Positions 19,082 through 28,075 of a stretch of DNA of 64,000 nucleotides are shown piece after piece. The notes beneath the pieces are model-generated. The model was not told the origin of the DNA, ran no database searches, and was given only the letters and a program-made list of their open reading frames with translations. The stretch's first letter is position 1. Each line of letters opens with the position of its first letter. This DNA is from Pseudomonas sp. K2I15 (GTDB taxonomy: Bacteria > Pseudomonadota > Gammaproteobacteria > Pseudomonadales > Pseudomonadaceae), in the NCBI RefSeq assembly GCF_002204795.1, contig NZ_NIXO01000019.1, positions 1-64,000 of the forward strand, read 5' to 3'. A program made the translations under genes and the position numbers.

Positions 19082-20881
19082 ATGCACAACGAACAACTCG
19101 GCTGGACCCTTGGTGAATGGCAGGCCGCTTACCGCAGCCAGGCGCTGACGCCCGACATCCTGTTGACCCTATCGGGCACATTTCCCGCCCAGGACAATGC
19201 CTGGATCAGCCCGGTGCAACCGCAGCAGTTGAGTGCCCAGTTGGCGCAACTGGCCGAGCGGCTTGCGGCGGTCGATGGCGATATCGACAAGTTGCCGCTG
19301 TACGGCGTGCCGTTCGCTATCAAGGACAATATCGACGCGGCGGGCTGGGAGACTACGGCTGCGTGTCCTGAATTTGCCTATACGGCTGAGGCGGATGCGT
19401 CAGTGGTGGCCCGCCTGCGGGCGGCCGGGGCGATCCTGATGGGCAAGACCAACCTCGATCAGTTCGCCACTGGTCTGGTCGGCACGCGCTCGCCCTACGG
19501 CGCGGTCGGCAACAGCTTCAACCCGGACTATGTCAGCGGTGGTTCCAGCTCGGGTTCGGCCTCGGTGGTTGCCCGTGGCCTGGTGGCGTTTTCCCTGGGC
19601 ACCGACACCGCCGGCTCCGGGCGGGTGCCGGCGGGCTTCAACAATATCGTCGGGTTGAAGCCGACCAAGGGCCGGCTGTCCAACACTGGATTGGTGCCGG
19701 CGTGCCGTACTGTGGACTGCATTTCGGTGTTCGCGTTGACTGTCGAAGATGCTGAGGCGGTGGCCGGTGTAGCCGCCGCCTACGACGCCAGCGACGCGTA
19801 TTCACGTATCAATCCCAACACTGCACCGGTCGCAGTCGGCGCCACAATCAAGCTGGCGGTTCCGGCCACCCCGGAATTTTTTGGCGACGTGCAGAACCAG
19901 GCCGTGTTTGAACAGGCGCTGCTCAGGTTTCAGTCTCTCGGGGCCGAAATCACTCCGGTGGATTTCAGCCCGTTTCAGCAACTCGCCGAGCAACTGTATT
20001 TCGGCTCCTGGGTTGCGGAGCGCACGGTCGCGCTGGAAGGCATGCTCGCCAACAACCCCGGAGCGATCAACCCGGTCGTGCGCGGTATTGTCGAAAACGG
20101 CCACAAGTACAGCGCCTGCGACGCCTATAAAGCCGAATACCTGCGGGCCGAACTGAGCCGTCGTATCAACGACACCCTGGCCGGTTTCGACGCCTTGCTG
20201 GTGCCGACATCACCGACGATTCGTACCCTGGCGGAAATGGCCGTGGAGCCGGTGCTCTACAACTCGCAGTTTGGTTTCTACACCAACTTCACCAACCTGG
20301 CGGACCTCTCGGCGTTGGCCGTTCCAGCCGGTTTGCGCAGCGATGGCCTGCCGTGCGGCATCACTCTTATAGCGCCCGCCTGGCACGACACGGCCCTGGC
20401 GCACCTGGGCAAACGCTGGCAGGCCGGCCTTGATCTGCCATTGGGTGCCACCGAACGCCACCTGCCTCCACCGGCGGCTGCACGACAGGCGCCAGGCAGC
20501 GTGCGTGTGGCGGTGGTCGGCGCGCACCTCACCGGGATGCCGTTGAATTTCCAGCTGACCAGCCGCAATGCCGTGCTGGTGGAGCAAACCCTGACGGCGA
20601 GCAACTATCGCCTGCATGCGTTGCCGGGCACGGTTCCGCCCAAGCCCGGGCTGGTCAAGGATGACTCGGGCAGCTCGATCATCGTTGAGCTGTGGGACAT
20701 GCCCATCGCGCGCTTTGGCGAGTTCGTCGCCGAGATCCCGTCTCCGCTGGGCATCGGCAACCTGACCCTGGCGGACGGGCGCAGCGTGAAGGGCTTTATC
20801 TGCGAACCCTGGGCCCTGGCAGGCGCTACCGACATCACCGGGTTTGGCGGCTGGCGCGCCTACATTGCGAGCAGGAAGTAG
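19082..20881 (+). CDS. atzF: Allophanate hydrolase
   Basis: Amidase-signature enzyme hydrolysing allophanate, the product of urea carboxylase, toward ammonia and CO2. The 599-residue product has the N-terminal amidase domain with the Lys-Ser-Ser triad: 'FAIKDNID', 'GGSSSGSASVVA' and 'DTAGSGRVPAGFNN'. It also has the C-terminal AtzF domain (about residues 480-599, 'VRVAVVGAHLTGMPLNFQLTSRNAVLVEQ' to 'WALAGATDITGFGGWRAYIAS'). An in-frame ATG at 19070 is an alternative start; 19082 is preferred because it lies farther from the predicted transcript start, behind GATGGAAT. No urea carboxylase gene lies in the window. A GntR gene follows by two bases. Confidence 0.92.
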   Translation: MHNEQLGWTLGEWQAAYRSQALTPDILLTLSGTFPAQDNAWISPVQPQQLSAQLAQLAERLAAVDGDIDKLPLYGVPFAIKDNIDAAGWETTAACPEFAYTAEADASVVARLRAAGAILMGKTNLDQFATGLVGTRSPYGAVGNSFNPDYVSGGSSSGSASVVARGLVAFSLGTDTAGSGRVPAGFNNIVGLKPTKGRLSNTGLVPACRTVDCISVFALTVEDAEAVAGVAAAYDASDAYSRINPNTAPVAVGATIKLAVPATPEFFGDVQNQAVFEQALLRFQSLGAEITPVDFSPFQQLAEQLYFGSWVAERTVALEGMLANNPGAINPVVRGIVENGHKYSACDAYKAEYLRAELSRRINDTLAGFDALLVPTSPTIRTLAEMAVEPVLYNSQFGFYTNFTNLADLSALAVPAGLRSDGLPCGITLIAPAWHDTALAHLGKRWQAGLDLPLGATERHLPPPAAARQAPGSVRVAVVGAHLTGMPLNFQLTSRNAVLVEQTLTASNYRLHALPGTVPPKPGLVKDDSGSSIIVELWDMPIARFGEFVAEIPSPLGIGNLTLADGRSVKGFICEPWALAGATDITGFGGWRAYIASRK

Positions 20882-20883
20882 GC

Positions 20884-21570
20884 ATGCAGCTTTCAACGAC
20901 GAGAAAGCCCGGCGAGCGGCCGGACAGCCTGGCGGAACGGGTCTACCAGCAGCTCAAGGACGACATCTTCGGCTTTCGCTTGTTGCCGGGTGATCGCTTC
21001 AGCGAGGGCGATGTGGCCGAGCGCATGCAGGCCAGCCGCACGCCGGTGCGCCAGGCGCTGTATCGGCTGGAGCGGGAAGGGTACCTGGAGGTTTTCTTCA
21101 GGAGCGGCTGGCAGGTTCGGCCGTTCGACTTCAACTATTTTGAAGAGCTGTACGACGTGAGGATCGTGCTGGAATTGGCTGCCGTCAGCCGCTTGTGCGG
21201 CATGGCGGAACAAGGCCTTGAGCAGCTTGAGACCATCTGGCTGGTGGACGAAAGTGCCCGGCTGGATGAAGCCCAGGTCGTCTCGGCGCTGGATGAGGAC
21301 TTTCACTGTGGGTTGGTGCAGGCCACGGGCAACGCTGAAATGGCGCGGATGCATTACGAGATTACCGAGAAGATCCGCATTATCCGGCGGCTGGATTTCA
21401 CCCAGCAATTGCGTATTGCGGCGACGTATGAGGAGCATGGGTTGATTCTGAGGGCGATCATGCAGCGGCAAAGCGATCAGGCGCAGCAACTGCTCAAGAC
21501 TCATATTGAGGTCAGCAAGCAGGAGGTGCGCAAGATCACGTTGCATCGGTTGGCAGTGGCAAGGGGATAA
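20884..21570 (+). CDS. GntR family regulator, FCD class
   Basis: Transcription factor of 228 residues. It has an N-terminal winged helix ('LAERVYQQLKDDIFGFRLLPGDRFSEGDVAERMQASRTPVRQALYRLEREGYLEV', about residues 15-70) and an all-helical FCD effector domain ('YDVRIVLELAAVSRL', 'LDEDFHCGLVQATGNAEM', 'EEHGLILRAIMQRQSDQAQQLLKTHIEVSKQEV'). The FCD histidines that usually ligate a metal are visible (H in 'DEDFHCGL', 'EEHGLI' and 'KTHIEVS'). It begins two bases after atzF and is probably co-transcribed, so autoregulation through the operator at 19058 is plausible. Confidence 0.92.
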   Translation: MQLSTTRKPGERPDSLAERVYQQLKDDIFGFRLLPGDRFSEGDVAERMQASRTPVRQALYRLEREGYLEVFFRSGWQVRPFDFNYFEELYDVRIVLELAAVSRLCGMAEQGLEQLETIWLVDESARLDEAQVVSALDEDFHCGLVQATGNAEMARMHYEITEKIRIIRRLDFTQQLRIAATYEEHGLILRAIMQRQSDQAQQLLKTHIEVSKQEVRKITLHRLAVARG

Positions 21571-21603
21571 GCCCTCACACCGACCCGTTAGCTGGCCCCG
21601 ATC

Positions 21604-21740
21604 CCTGTGGCGAGCGAGCTTGCTCCCGTTGGGGTGCAAAGCGCCCCCAAAACCGAGCGCCCCATTTTACCTGCCGAAAACGGGGTGTCTGAATTGGGGC
21701 TGCTGCGCAGCCCAACGGGAGCAAGCTCCCTCGCCACAGG
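21604..21740. repeat. REP pair (class C)
   Basis: The left arm CCTGTGGCGAGCGAGCTTGC starts at 21604 and the inverted right arm GCAAGCTCCCTCGCCACAGG ends at 21740. Inner segments 'gttggggtgcaaagcgccccc' and 'gctgctgcgcagcccaacggg' match the other class C copies. The right arm abuts the stop codon of the dapA-like pseudogene. Confidence 0.85.
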
Positions 21741-22603
21741 TTATTCCCGCGCGCCCAATACTTGATGCAACCGATTCACCACCGCCTCACTCGCCTCTAG
21801 CATCGGCGCGCGCAACTCACGGCCGATCAAACCCTCCATCGCCAACGCTGCCTTCACCGGCGCCGGGTTGGGCTCCACGAACATCGTGTGAATCAACGGC
21901 AGTAACCCGAAAAACGTCTCACGCCCCTCCGCCAACCGGTTATCGCGAACCTGTCGATGCAGTTTTACAAACTCCTCGGTACGCACATGCGCCGACGCGG
22001 CAATCGCCCCGGTTGCCCCCAGGCACAGCGCGTTGAATATCTGCACATCCTGCCACACAACACATCGACATTCCCGCTGGCCAACAGCGCCAGGGTATTG
22101 GCCAGGTTGCCGCCACAGTCCTTGATCGCGACGATCCGCTCATGGGCAACAATGTTCAGCAGCGTCGCCTGTTCGAAGGCGATGCCGGTGCGATAAGGAA
22201 TGTCATACAGAATAATCGGCACACTGGACGCATCCGCCACAGTGCAGAAAAACCCTTCAAGGCCCGCCTGCGAAGGGCGGATGTAGCTCGGCGGCGGCAC
22301 CAGCAAACCGGCCACCGGGCGTTTCAGGATTTCGCCCTGGAACTGCAACAGCTCAATCTGGTTGTATCCCGCCAGGCCCATCACCACCTGCTGCGGTGGC
22401 ACCAATTCCAGCACGGCATCCAGCACCGCCAACTGCTCATGACGGCTCAGCGACGCGGCTTCACCGGTGGTGGTGCAGACCATGACCCCGGCCACGCCTT
22501 TTTCCAGCAGATGGCAGACCAGGCGGCGCAAGCCGATGAAGTCGATGGCGCCGTTATGAAACGGTGTAACGACGGGAACCCAGATACCTTGAAACGATGA
22601 CAT
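21741..22603 (-). pseudogene. DapA-family aldolase (dihydrodipicolinate synthase-like), frameshifted
   Basis: Two frames together make a complete DapA/N-acetylneuraminate lyase-type protein of about 287 residues. Frame one (22603 down to about 22052) has 'GIWVPVVTPFHNGAIDF', 'CTTTGEAASLS', the Tyr of 'ILYDIPYRTG' and the Schiff-base Lys of 'IVAIKDCGG'. Frame two (from about 22050) continues 'DVQIFNALCLGATGAIAASAHV'. The break lies in the expected GEDVQI motif: one base is missing between 22051 and 22052 (CCT[C]GCC on the + strand). This could be a real inactivation or a sequence error. The gene stands alone, so a catabolic aldolase rather than lysine biosynthesis is more likely. Confidence 0.85.
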
Positions 22604-22895
22604 GCGCTTTCTCCTGATGGTTGACCGATTGAGTCACCGTCAGAAGGGCAGAGGGAGGTAAGCAGGAGGAGGGGGCCTTCGCGCTCAATGTCCTGTCAGC
22701 TCATCTGACGGGACAGCGCGCCCCGGTCACATGAGCGACTGTTTCTTCGATTTGAGGGCGTGCGCAACGCAACCTTGCGCCTTGGCAATCAAGCCAATGA
22801 CGGAAAAGTTGAAGGTCGTTGCAGACATTGAGGACACACCCTGAAGAAGACGCTTATCTTTATGGATTATTACAGGGTATGTCAACTCACAGCGA
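22604..22895. other. Intergenic stretch with one hairpin
   Basis: No coding frame is convincing here. The only structure noticed is an imperfect hairpin at 22691-22713 (TCCTGTCAG, loop CTCAT, CTGACGGGA) without a T tract. It lies upstream of the dapA-like gene and downstream of the esterase, both on the minus strand, so it could be the dapA-like leader or the region after the upstream promoter. Confidence 0.4.
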
Positions 22896-23873
22896 TCAGT
22901 CGCGGTTCAGCCAGTGGCGCACAAAACGCACCACTTCCGCCGACAATTCCGCATCTTCCGGCGCGCCCATGAAGCCGCCGTGGGGCATCGCTTCAAAAAC
23001 ATGCAGTTCCACCGGCACCTCGGCCCGCCGCAGCGCGCGGTGCAGGCGCACGGCGTTGGACAGGAACAGGTCCCGCGTGCCGCTTTGCACGAATGTCGGC
23101 GGGAATCCCTGCGTGAAATCCCCAAACAAGGGCGACAGGTACGGGTGAGACAAATCGGCGCCAGCGGCGTACAGCAGGTTGGTGCTCATCAACGGGTTGG
23201 GCAGCACCACGTCGACGGTGCGGTTTACGTGGAAGCTGTCGCCCGACTCGGTCAGGTCAACCTCAGGCGACAGCAATACCAGCGCGGCTGGCAGCGGCAA
23301 GCCTTCGTCGCGGGCGCGCAGCACGGTGGCGGCGGCAAGATTGCCACCGGCCGAGCGGCCGCCGATCACGATCTTGTCCGGTGCGTGGTGCGACAGCGCA
23401 TGCCGGTAGGTGGCCATGCAGTCATCGAGTGCCGCCGGGTACGGGTGGTCGGGTGGCATGCGGTAGTCCACGCCGTAGCAGGTCATGCCGTGCAGGTCGG
23501 CGTGCCTGCCGGCGGCGAGGAGGGCGTTTTCGCCGCCGCCGAACACCAGTGCACCGCCGTGCAGGTCGATATAGGCGAACTCGGCGCCGTCGGCTGGCGT
23601 TGCTCGGTACACGGTGGCGCTTTGCACGGTGATCGTCTCGACGAGGGCGCGCAGGCTCGCCGCTTGCCCCACCTGTGACGCGGCGTAGTTTTGGGCGACG
23701 GCAGCTTGCATAAGGCGCCAGCCATCGTGGTCGTCGGCGGCAGGCAGGGTGTACAGGCTGTTCAACGGCACGCCCTCGTCATTCACCAGGCGCTGTAATG
23801 TCGCCTGGGCTTCGGGACTGATGGACTGTGGAACCGGGATGATGCGTGGGTCGATTTTTACACCGTTACTCAT
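22896..23873 (-). CDS. Alpha/beta hydrolase, HSL-type esterase
   Basis: Carboxylesterase of the hormone-sensitive lipase family, 325 residues, cytoplasmic (no signal peptide). It has the oxyanion-hole motif HGG in 'AYIDLHGGALVFGGGE', the nucleophile elbow 'IGGRSAGGNLAAA' (GRSAGG in place of the common GDSAGG), the acid in 'VQSGTRDLFLS' and the histidine in 'EAMPHGGFMG'. The start at 23873 is chosen for the sequence 'MSNGVKIDPRIIPVPQSIS', which resembles other members; the open frame continues to 23978. It is divergent from a VOC gene 107 bp away. Confidence 0.9.
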   Translation of the reverse strand: MSNGVKIDPRIIPVPQSISPEAQATLQRLVNDEGVPLNSLYTLPAADDHDGWRLMQAAVAQNYAASQVGQAASLRALVETITVQSATVYRATPADGAEFAYIDLHGGALVFGGGENALLAAGRHADLHGMTCYGVDYRMPPDHPYPAALDDCMATYRHALSHHAPDKIVIGGRSAGGNLAAATVLRARDEGLPLPAALVLLSPEVDLTESGDSFHVNRTVDVVLPNPLMSTNLLYAAGADLSHPYLSPLFGDFTQGFPPTFVQSGTRDLFLSNAVRLHRALRRAEVPVELHVFEAMPHGGFMGAPEDAELSAEVVRFVRHWLNRD

Positions 23874-23980
23874 GATCTGCACCGTTGGGGGTAAAGCGGG
23901 AGGCGCGCCGAGACGCGAAGGCATTCTTGTCGGTAGCGGTACTACACTGCAAGTCCAAACCTCCACGCTGGAGAACACTC

Positions 23981-24454
23981 ATGATGAGCAAAAACACGAT
24001 TTGTCTTTGGTACGACGGCAGCGCGTTGGACGCGGCAAACTTTTACGCCAAGACCTTCCCGGACAGTGCAGTGACGGCTGTGCATCACGCCCCCGGGGAT
24101 TATCCGGCGGGTAAACAGGGCGATGTGTTGACTGTGGAATTCACGGTCATGGGCATCCCGTGTCTGGGGCTGAACGGTGGCACCGGGGTGAAACCCAACC
24201 AGGCGTTCTCGTTCCAGGTGGCCACCGACGACCAGGCGGAAACCGACCGCTTGTGGCACGCGATTGTCAGCCATGGCGGCCACGAAAACGTCTGCGGCTG
24301 GTGCCAGGACAAATGGGGCGTGTCGTGGCAGATCACCCCACGGGTGCTGATGGCAGCGATCACGAATCCCGACCCGGCAGCGGCCAAGCGGGCGTTTGAC
24401 GCGATGATGGGGATGACCAGGATCGATATTGCGGTGATTGAAGCGACGCAGTGA
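23981..24454 (+). CDS. VOC family protein (PhnB/3-demethylubiquinone-methyltransferase-like domain)
   Basis: Glyoxalase-fold protein of 157 residues. It is typical of the PF06983 subgroup: 'ICLWYDGSALDAANFYAKTFPDS' at the N-terminus, 'FTVMGIPCLGLNGG', 'FQVATDDQAETDRLWHAIV' and 'CGWCQDKWGVSWQITPRVL'. No methyltransferase activity should be assumed; the family name is historical. GGAG lies ten bases before the first of two ATGs (23981, 23984). The substrate is unknown. Confidence 0.92.
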   Translation: MMSKNTICLWYDGSALDAANFYAKTFPDSAVTAVHHAPGDYPAGKQGDVLTVEFTVMGIPCLGLNGGTGVKPNQAFSFQVATDDQAETDRLWHAIVSHGGHENVCGWCQDKWGVSWQITPRVLMAAITNPDPAAAKRAFDAMMGMTRIDIAVIEATQ

Positions 24455-24513
24455 CCTTAACCGGCTGAGTCACGTGGTATGCCGCACATCGGCGCTCAAC
24501 CGCCCGCGAATCG

Positions 24514-25074
24514 TTAAAGGCCTGTATCAACCTGTAACTCGCTGAATGGAATGATCGGCCTGGGCGGCGTCGATCCATCCAGCGCCTTGCGCCAGTAACC
24601 TACGTCATGCCACTGGCCATGCTTGAACCCCACCTCGGGGTACGTGCCGATGTGCGTGAAGCCCAAGGCCTCATGCAACCCCACGCTTCCGACGTTTGGC
24701 TGGGCGATCCCGGCATAGGCGGCGTGGTAGCCCTGCCGTACAAGCAGGGGTAATAGCCGCTCGTACAACGCCCGGCCGATACCGCTGCGGTGCGCCGCAG
24801 GGTCGATATACACCGTGACATCGACCGACCATCGATAGGCTTCCCGGGCGCGATGCGGGCTCGCATAGGCGTAACCCACGACCTGTCCATCGCGCTCGGC
24901 CACAAGGTAAGGGTAGAGGGCCAGCGTGGTATTGATCCGCTGGGCCATCTCCTCGACGCTCGGAGCCTCCTGTTCGAAAGAGATCGCGGTGCGCTCCACC
25001 ATCGGTGCATAAATGGCCTGGATGGCTGGGGCATCTGCGGTGGCTGCGACCCTTATATTGCCTGCGAAGCTCAT
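24514..25074 (-). CDS. GNAT N-acetyltransferase, phosphinothricin acetyltransferase-like
   Basis: Acetyl-CoA-dependent N-acetyltransferase of 186 residues in the Pat/MddA/YncA subgroup. Signatures are 'DAPAIQAIYAPMVERTAISFE' at the N-terminus, 'VVGYAYASPHRAREAYRWSVDVTVYID' and the acetyl-CoA loop 'AHRSGIGRALYERLLPLL' (R-x-x-G-x-G/A). 'GFTHIGTYPEVGFKHGQWHDVGYWRKAL' is typical of enzymes acting on methionine sulfone or phosphinothricin-like amino acids. The natural substrate is probably a modified amino acid. It follows a LysE exporter on the same strand, with a 15-bp gap. Confidence 0.92.
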   Translation of the reverse strand: MSFAGNIRVAATADAPAIQAIYAPMVERTAISFEQEAPSVEEMAQRINTTLALYPYLVAERDGQVVGYAYASPHRAREAYRWSVDVTVYIDPAAHRSGIGRALYERLLPLLVRQGYHAAYAGIAQPNVGSVGLHEALGFTHIGTYPEVGFKHGQWHDVGYWRKALDGSTPPRPIIPFSELQVDTGL

Positions 25075-25089
25075 CGTCCATCCTCTTGT

Positions 25090-25710
25090 TTAAGCCCTGC
25101 GCGCCATCAGCAACACCGTCGCTGCCGCCGACAATAACCCTGCACAGCACCGGTTGAAAATCCGCTTGCCGCGAGGCTGCGCAAACCAGCGGCGCATATG
25201 CAAGCCCATGTAGGCGTAGGCGCTGATGGCGATCCACTCCAGCGCCAGGAACATCGCACCCAGCACGGCGAATTGCGGGGTGATCGGCCGGCCCGGATCG
25301 ACGAACTGCGGCAGGAACGCGGTGAAAATCAGGATTGCCTTGGGATTGCCGGCTGCCACCAGGAACTCCTGCCGCGCCAACGCCCACAAGCCTGCCTTGG
25401 CCGCTGTCGACTCAGCCTCCGCCTGCGGATTGGCCCGCCACAGTTGATACGCCAGGTAAAACAGATACGCCGCGCCCAAAATCTTGATCCCGTAGAACAG
25501 CAGCTCCGAAGTTTGCAGCACCACCGCCAAACCTGCGGAGGCGAGGGCGATCATCCCGGCAAAGGCCAGCAAGCGCCCGACGCCCGCCAGGCACGAGGTG
25601 CGGTAGCCGTAGCGGGTGGAGTTGCTCACGGACAACAGGTTGTTCGGGCCGGGCGCCATGTTCAGGGCGAAGCAGGCCGGGAGGAAGAGGGTGAGGGTGG
25701 CGAGGTCCAT
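25090..25710 (-). CDS. LysE family translocator
   Basis: Six-helix amino-acid exporter of 206 residues. The signature 'FLPACFALNMAPGPNNLLSVSNSTRYGYR' lies near the N-terminus and 'EFLVAAGNPKAILIFTAFLPQFVDP' mid-protein. The start at 25710 follows AGGAG; the frame is open to 25746. It lies 15 bp upstream of a phosphinothricin-type acetyltransferase in the same orientation. Export and acetylation of the same amino-acid analogue is a plausible joint detoxifying role (inference). Confidence 0.92.
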   Translation of the reverse strand: MDLATLTLFLPACFALNMAPGPNNLLSVSNSTRYGYRTSCLAGVGRLLAFAGMIALASAGLAVVLQTSELLFYGIKILGAAYLFYLAYQLWRANPQAEAESTAAKAGLWALARQEFLVAAGNPKAILIFTAFLPQFVDPGRPITPQFAVLGAMFLALEWIAISAYAYMGLHMRRWFAQPRGKRIFNRCCAGLLSAAATVLLMARRA

Positions 25711-25812
25711 GTGAACTCCTGTATCGACTGGGGCTGAGTAATTCACGAGGATAGGATATGGGCGGGCCCTATAACAACTCAGGCCTGCGGGACCCGCTTC
25801 GACGAAGAGCGA

Positions 25813-26330
25813 CTATCCCCGCTTGGCCTCACCCATCAGGATATCCTCGAACCCCCCCCGATCGGCAGTGTGGGGTGGCACAACTGTATCTCCAGGACCC
25901 AGACCATCTCGCTCGGTACGATCTCCACTTCCGCCAACTTGTCTTGCCCGAACAGCGCATGCGGGAAGTCGGCGATGCGGTGTCCTGCCAGGTTGCGCTC
26001 AAGGCGCCAGCCTTTGGAGAGGGCACTTTGCTCGGCGAAGTCATACAGCTGGCGTCCGGTCAGCCCGCGGTGCCAGGCGCCGCCGGTTTCATCGAACACC
26101 TGATGCAGTGCTGTCACGCAGGCCTCATGCAGCGGGTGCCCGCCGAAGACGAAGGTGTCGCCATAATCGCCTTCATAGCCGTCCCACACCGGGCCGAGGT
26201 CGACCACGGCGATATCGGTGGCCCGCAACTCGCGCAGCAGGTCGACGCCTTGGCGCGGGGTACGGACGGTGTCGTCGCCAAAACGTATATAGGTTGGGTG
26301 CCAGGTGTGAGACGCGCCCATGTCCTGCAA
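25813..26330 (-). pseudogene. M24 metallopeptidase (Xaa-Pro aminopeptidase-like), N-truncated and frameshifted
   Basis: Remnant of a creatinase-fold peptidase. 'SHTWHPTYIRFGDDTVRT' and 'DIAVVDLGPVWDGYEGDYGDTFVFG' supply metal-binding aspartates, 'LAGHRIADFPHALFG' the histidine and 'EMVWVLEIQL' the glutamate. The frame is lost at a run of eight C at 25852-25859. Restoring frame gives 'FEDILMGEAKRG' and a stop at 25815. Upstream of 26330 there is no start other than a TTG, and a stop lies two codons before it, so the N-terminal domain has been replaced by unrelated sequence. The gene marks the left edge of the accessory region. Confidence 0.8.
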
Positions 26331-26762
26331 TCGTCAAAATTGAAGTGCGCACGTCTACGTTAAATCTGAAATTTATCGGCACGTCAGCAGATGTGGATTT
26401 CGCGCAGATGCGCGGTTTCCAGTCCGGTTTGAGTACCTGTCGCGCTCGAAAGCGTTTTTACACAGTCTCGGCCAGAAGCAGCCCCTCGTGAGTGACCGGC
26501 TTCGACCCGTTTGTGACATTCGACGTTTCCGACAACAGACATTTGCGGACGGCGCGTGTCCTTCTAGCTCACAGGGGATGAAAGCCGGATACCGAGGCTA
26601 GTCCGGGGGCGAAGAGCAACTCTCATCGACGAGTTTCTACTTCAGCACGGGGACCGTTTGGTGAGGGTAATACCGGCCTAGGTGATCAAGAAGCCACCGG
26701 GGCTGCACCGTTTGATATGCTGCGTTTTCCTCTGACCGTACCGCGACCGGAGCAGTGACCTT
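26331..26762. other. Non-coding stretch, possibly decayed sequence
   Basis: About 430 bases with no convincing reading frame on either strand. Its composition is less G+C-biased than that of the flanking genes, and short frames are broken by stops. It begins exactly where the M24 peptidase loses homology and ends at the exported hydrolase. GGAG at about 26748 serves that gene. No repeats, tRNA or insertion-sequence ends were recognised. Confidence 0.45.
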
Positions 26763-27785
26763 ATGCGCCACACCATCCTAGCGTTGCTCCTGGCTAGCTT
26801 CGCATTGTCTGCGCTCGCTGGGTTACCACCGTTTCATGCCGGAGCGTCGCGCCTCACGGTCCAGGATGCCACATCGCCATTTGATACCGTGGTGTTCTAT
26901 CCAACTGAAGCTCCTGAGATGCCTTGGCGCGCCGGTCCATTCACCGTCAACGCCAGCCGTGACGCGCCACTCGTGGACAATCAGAGCTTCCCAGTCGTCT
27001 TGCTCTCGCACGGACGAGGCGGCGGCCCGCTCAGTCATCGTGAATTGGCTATCGCGTTGGCGCGAGAGGGGTTCGTAGTGGTCGTGCCGACGCATGTGGG
27101 TGACGCTTCAGGTTTTCCCGCGGCAAATTCGCAGGCGAAAATCCTGATGGATCGTCCCAGGCAAGCGGAGGAAGCGCTCAATGCCGTACTGTCGAATCCG
27201 CGCTTCGCGCCACACGTGGACGCGAACCGTATAGGTATGATCGGGTACTCAGCGGGTGGTTACACAGCACTGATTCTTGCCGGCGCTCAACCCAACTTCG
27301 CCTACGCAAACGAGTTCTGCGCGACCCATGACGATGCCGGCTCATGCGGGCATCGTCGGACCACTGAGATGGAAGCGGTGTCGTCAACCCTCGCAAGCCC
27401 GGCTCCCACAGTGTCCGCAGATCTTGCCGCTTGGCGTCCGCCAGTCGAGCCGCGCCTGAAGGCAATGGTGCTGATGGATCCGCTCGCGGTAATGTTTAAT
27501 GCTCCAAGCTTTTCGGCCATACGTATCCCGGTACTGCTGTATCGACCACAAAGTGACACTTTACTTAGCGCGCCGCGCAACGCGCTGGCGGTCGCGTTTG
27601 GTTTGCCGGTGACGCCGCAACAGCAAGTCGTGCCGGGCACTCACTTTGTATTCATCGATCCCTGCCCGTCCCAGATTGCCGCCGAAGCAGCGCTTATTTG
27701 TCAAGACGCGCCGGGAGTTGATCGTCCGGCGATCCATCGTCAGATCGAGAGTCAGGTGGCGGATTTCTTGCGTGCAAATCTGTAA
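26763..27785 (+). CDS. Exported alpha/beta hydrolase (predicted dienelactone hydrolase, COG4188-like)
   Basis: Periplasmic hydrolase of 340 residues with a signal peptide cleaved near residue 19 ('LSALAG'). It has the nucleophile elbow GYSAGG in 'IGMIGYSAGGYTALILAG', an oxyanion segment 'VVLLSHGRGGGPLSHRELAIALAREGFVV' and a C-terminal histidine in 'VVPGTHFVFIDPCPS'. Cysteines are paired as in platelet-activating-factor acetylhydrolase-like bacterial proteins. It belongs to the same family as the gene at 43767, but is clearly diverged from it and sits in the accessory region. The substrate is unknown. Confidence 0.85.
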   Translation: MRHTILALLLASFALSALAGLPPFHAGASRLTVQDATSPFDTVVFYPTEAPEMPWRAGPFTVNASRDAPLVDNQSFPVVLLSHGRGGGPLSHRELAIALAREGFVVVVPTHVGDASGFPAANSQAKILMDRPRQAEEALNAVLSNPRFAPHVDANRIGMIGYSAGGYTALILAGAQPNFAYANEFCATHDDAGSCGHRRTTEMEAVSSTLASPAPTVSADLAAWRPPVEPRLKAMVLMDPLAVMFNAPSFSAIRIPVLLYRPQSDTLLSAPRNALAVAFGLPVTPQQQVVPGTHFVFIDPCPSQIAAEAALICQDAPGVDRPAIHRQIESQVADFLRANL

Positions 27786-28075
27786 TCGCAACGCTCCAGT
27801 CGAGCACAGATGGAGTCTAAACGGCGCCAGTCGCGCGCAATCGCGTTCTCATGTGCGCCGGCTGGCGACAATAACTGACACTCCGCCTTCGACATTAATT
27901 GAGCCTCAAAGACTGTCGACGATCTTCGGAGCGCTATCAGATAACCGCTCTTGTCCGAAAGCGGCCAGCCGTCACCAACAGTTACGCCACCGGATCATCT
28001 CGACACGAACACGACTCCCTTTCAGCGTCGTCCTGCACTTGATTCAAAAAAAGAGAAGGGCCTCAGCCTGCCGCG
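27786..28075. other. Intergenic stretch, no gene seen
   Basis: No supported reading frame. A run of seven A at 28046-28052, followed by GAGAAGGGCCTCAGCC, lies just beyond the end of the minus-strand gene at 28076. Read on the minus strand this is a G+C-rich segment followed by a T run, so weak termination of that gene is possible, though the stem is poor. Confidence 0.4.

Noticed and set aside
22691..22713. Riboswitch or attenuator before the dapA-like gene
   Set aside because: Only one imperfect hairpin with no T tract and no recognised aptamer core (a lysine riboswitch is far longer).
26331..26762. Possible insertion sequence or integrase remnant
   Set aside because: No terminal inverted repeats, target duplication or transposase motif could be found; left as unexplained non-coding sequence.
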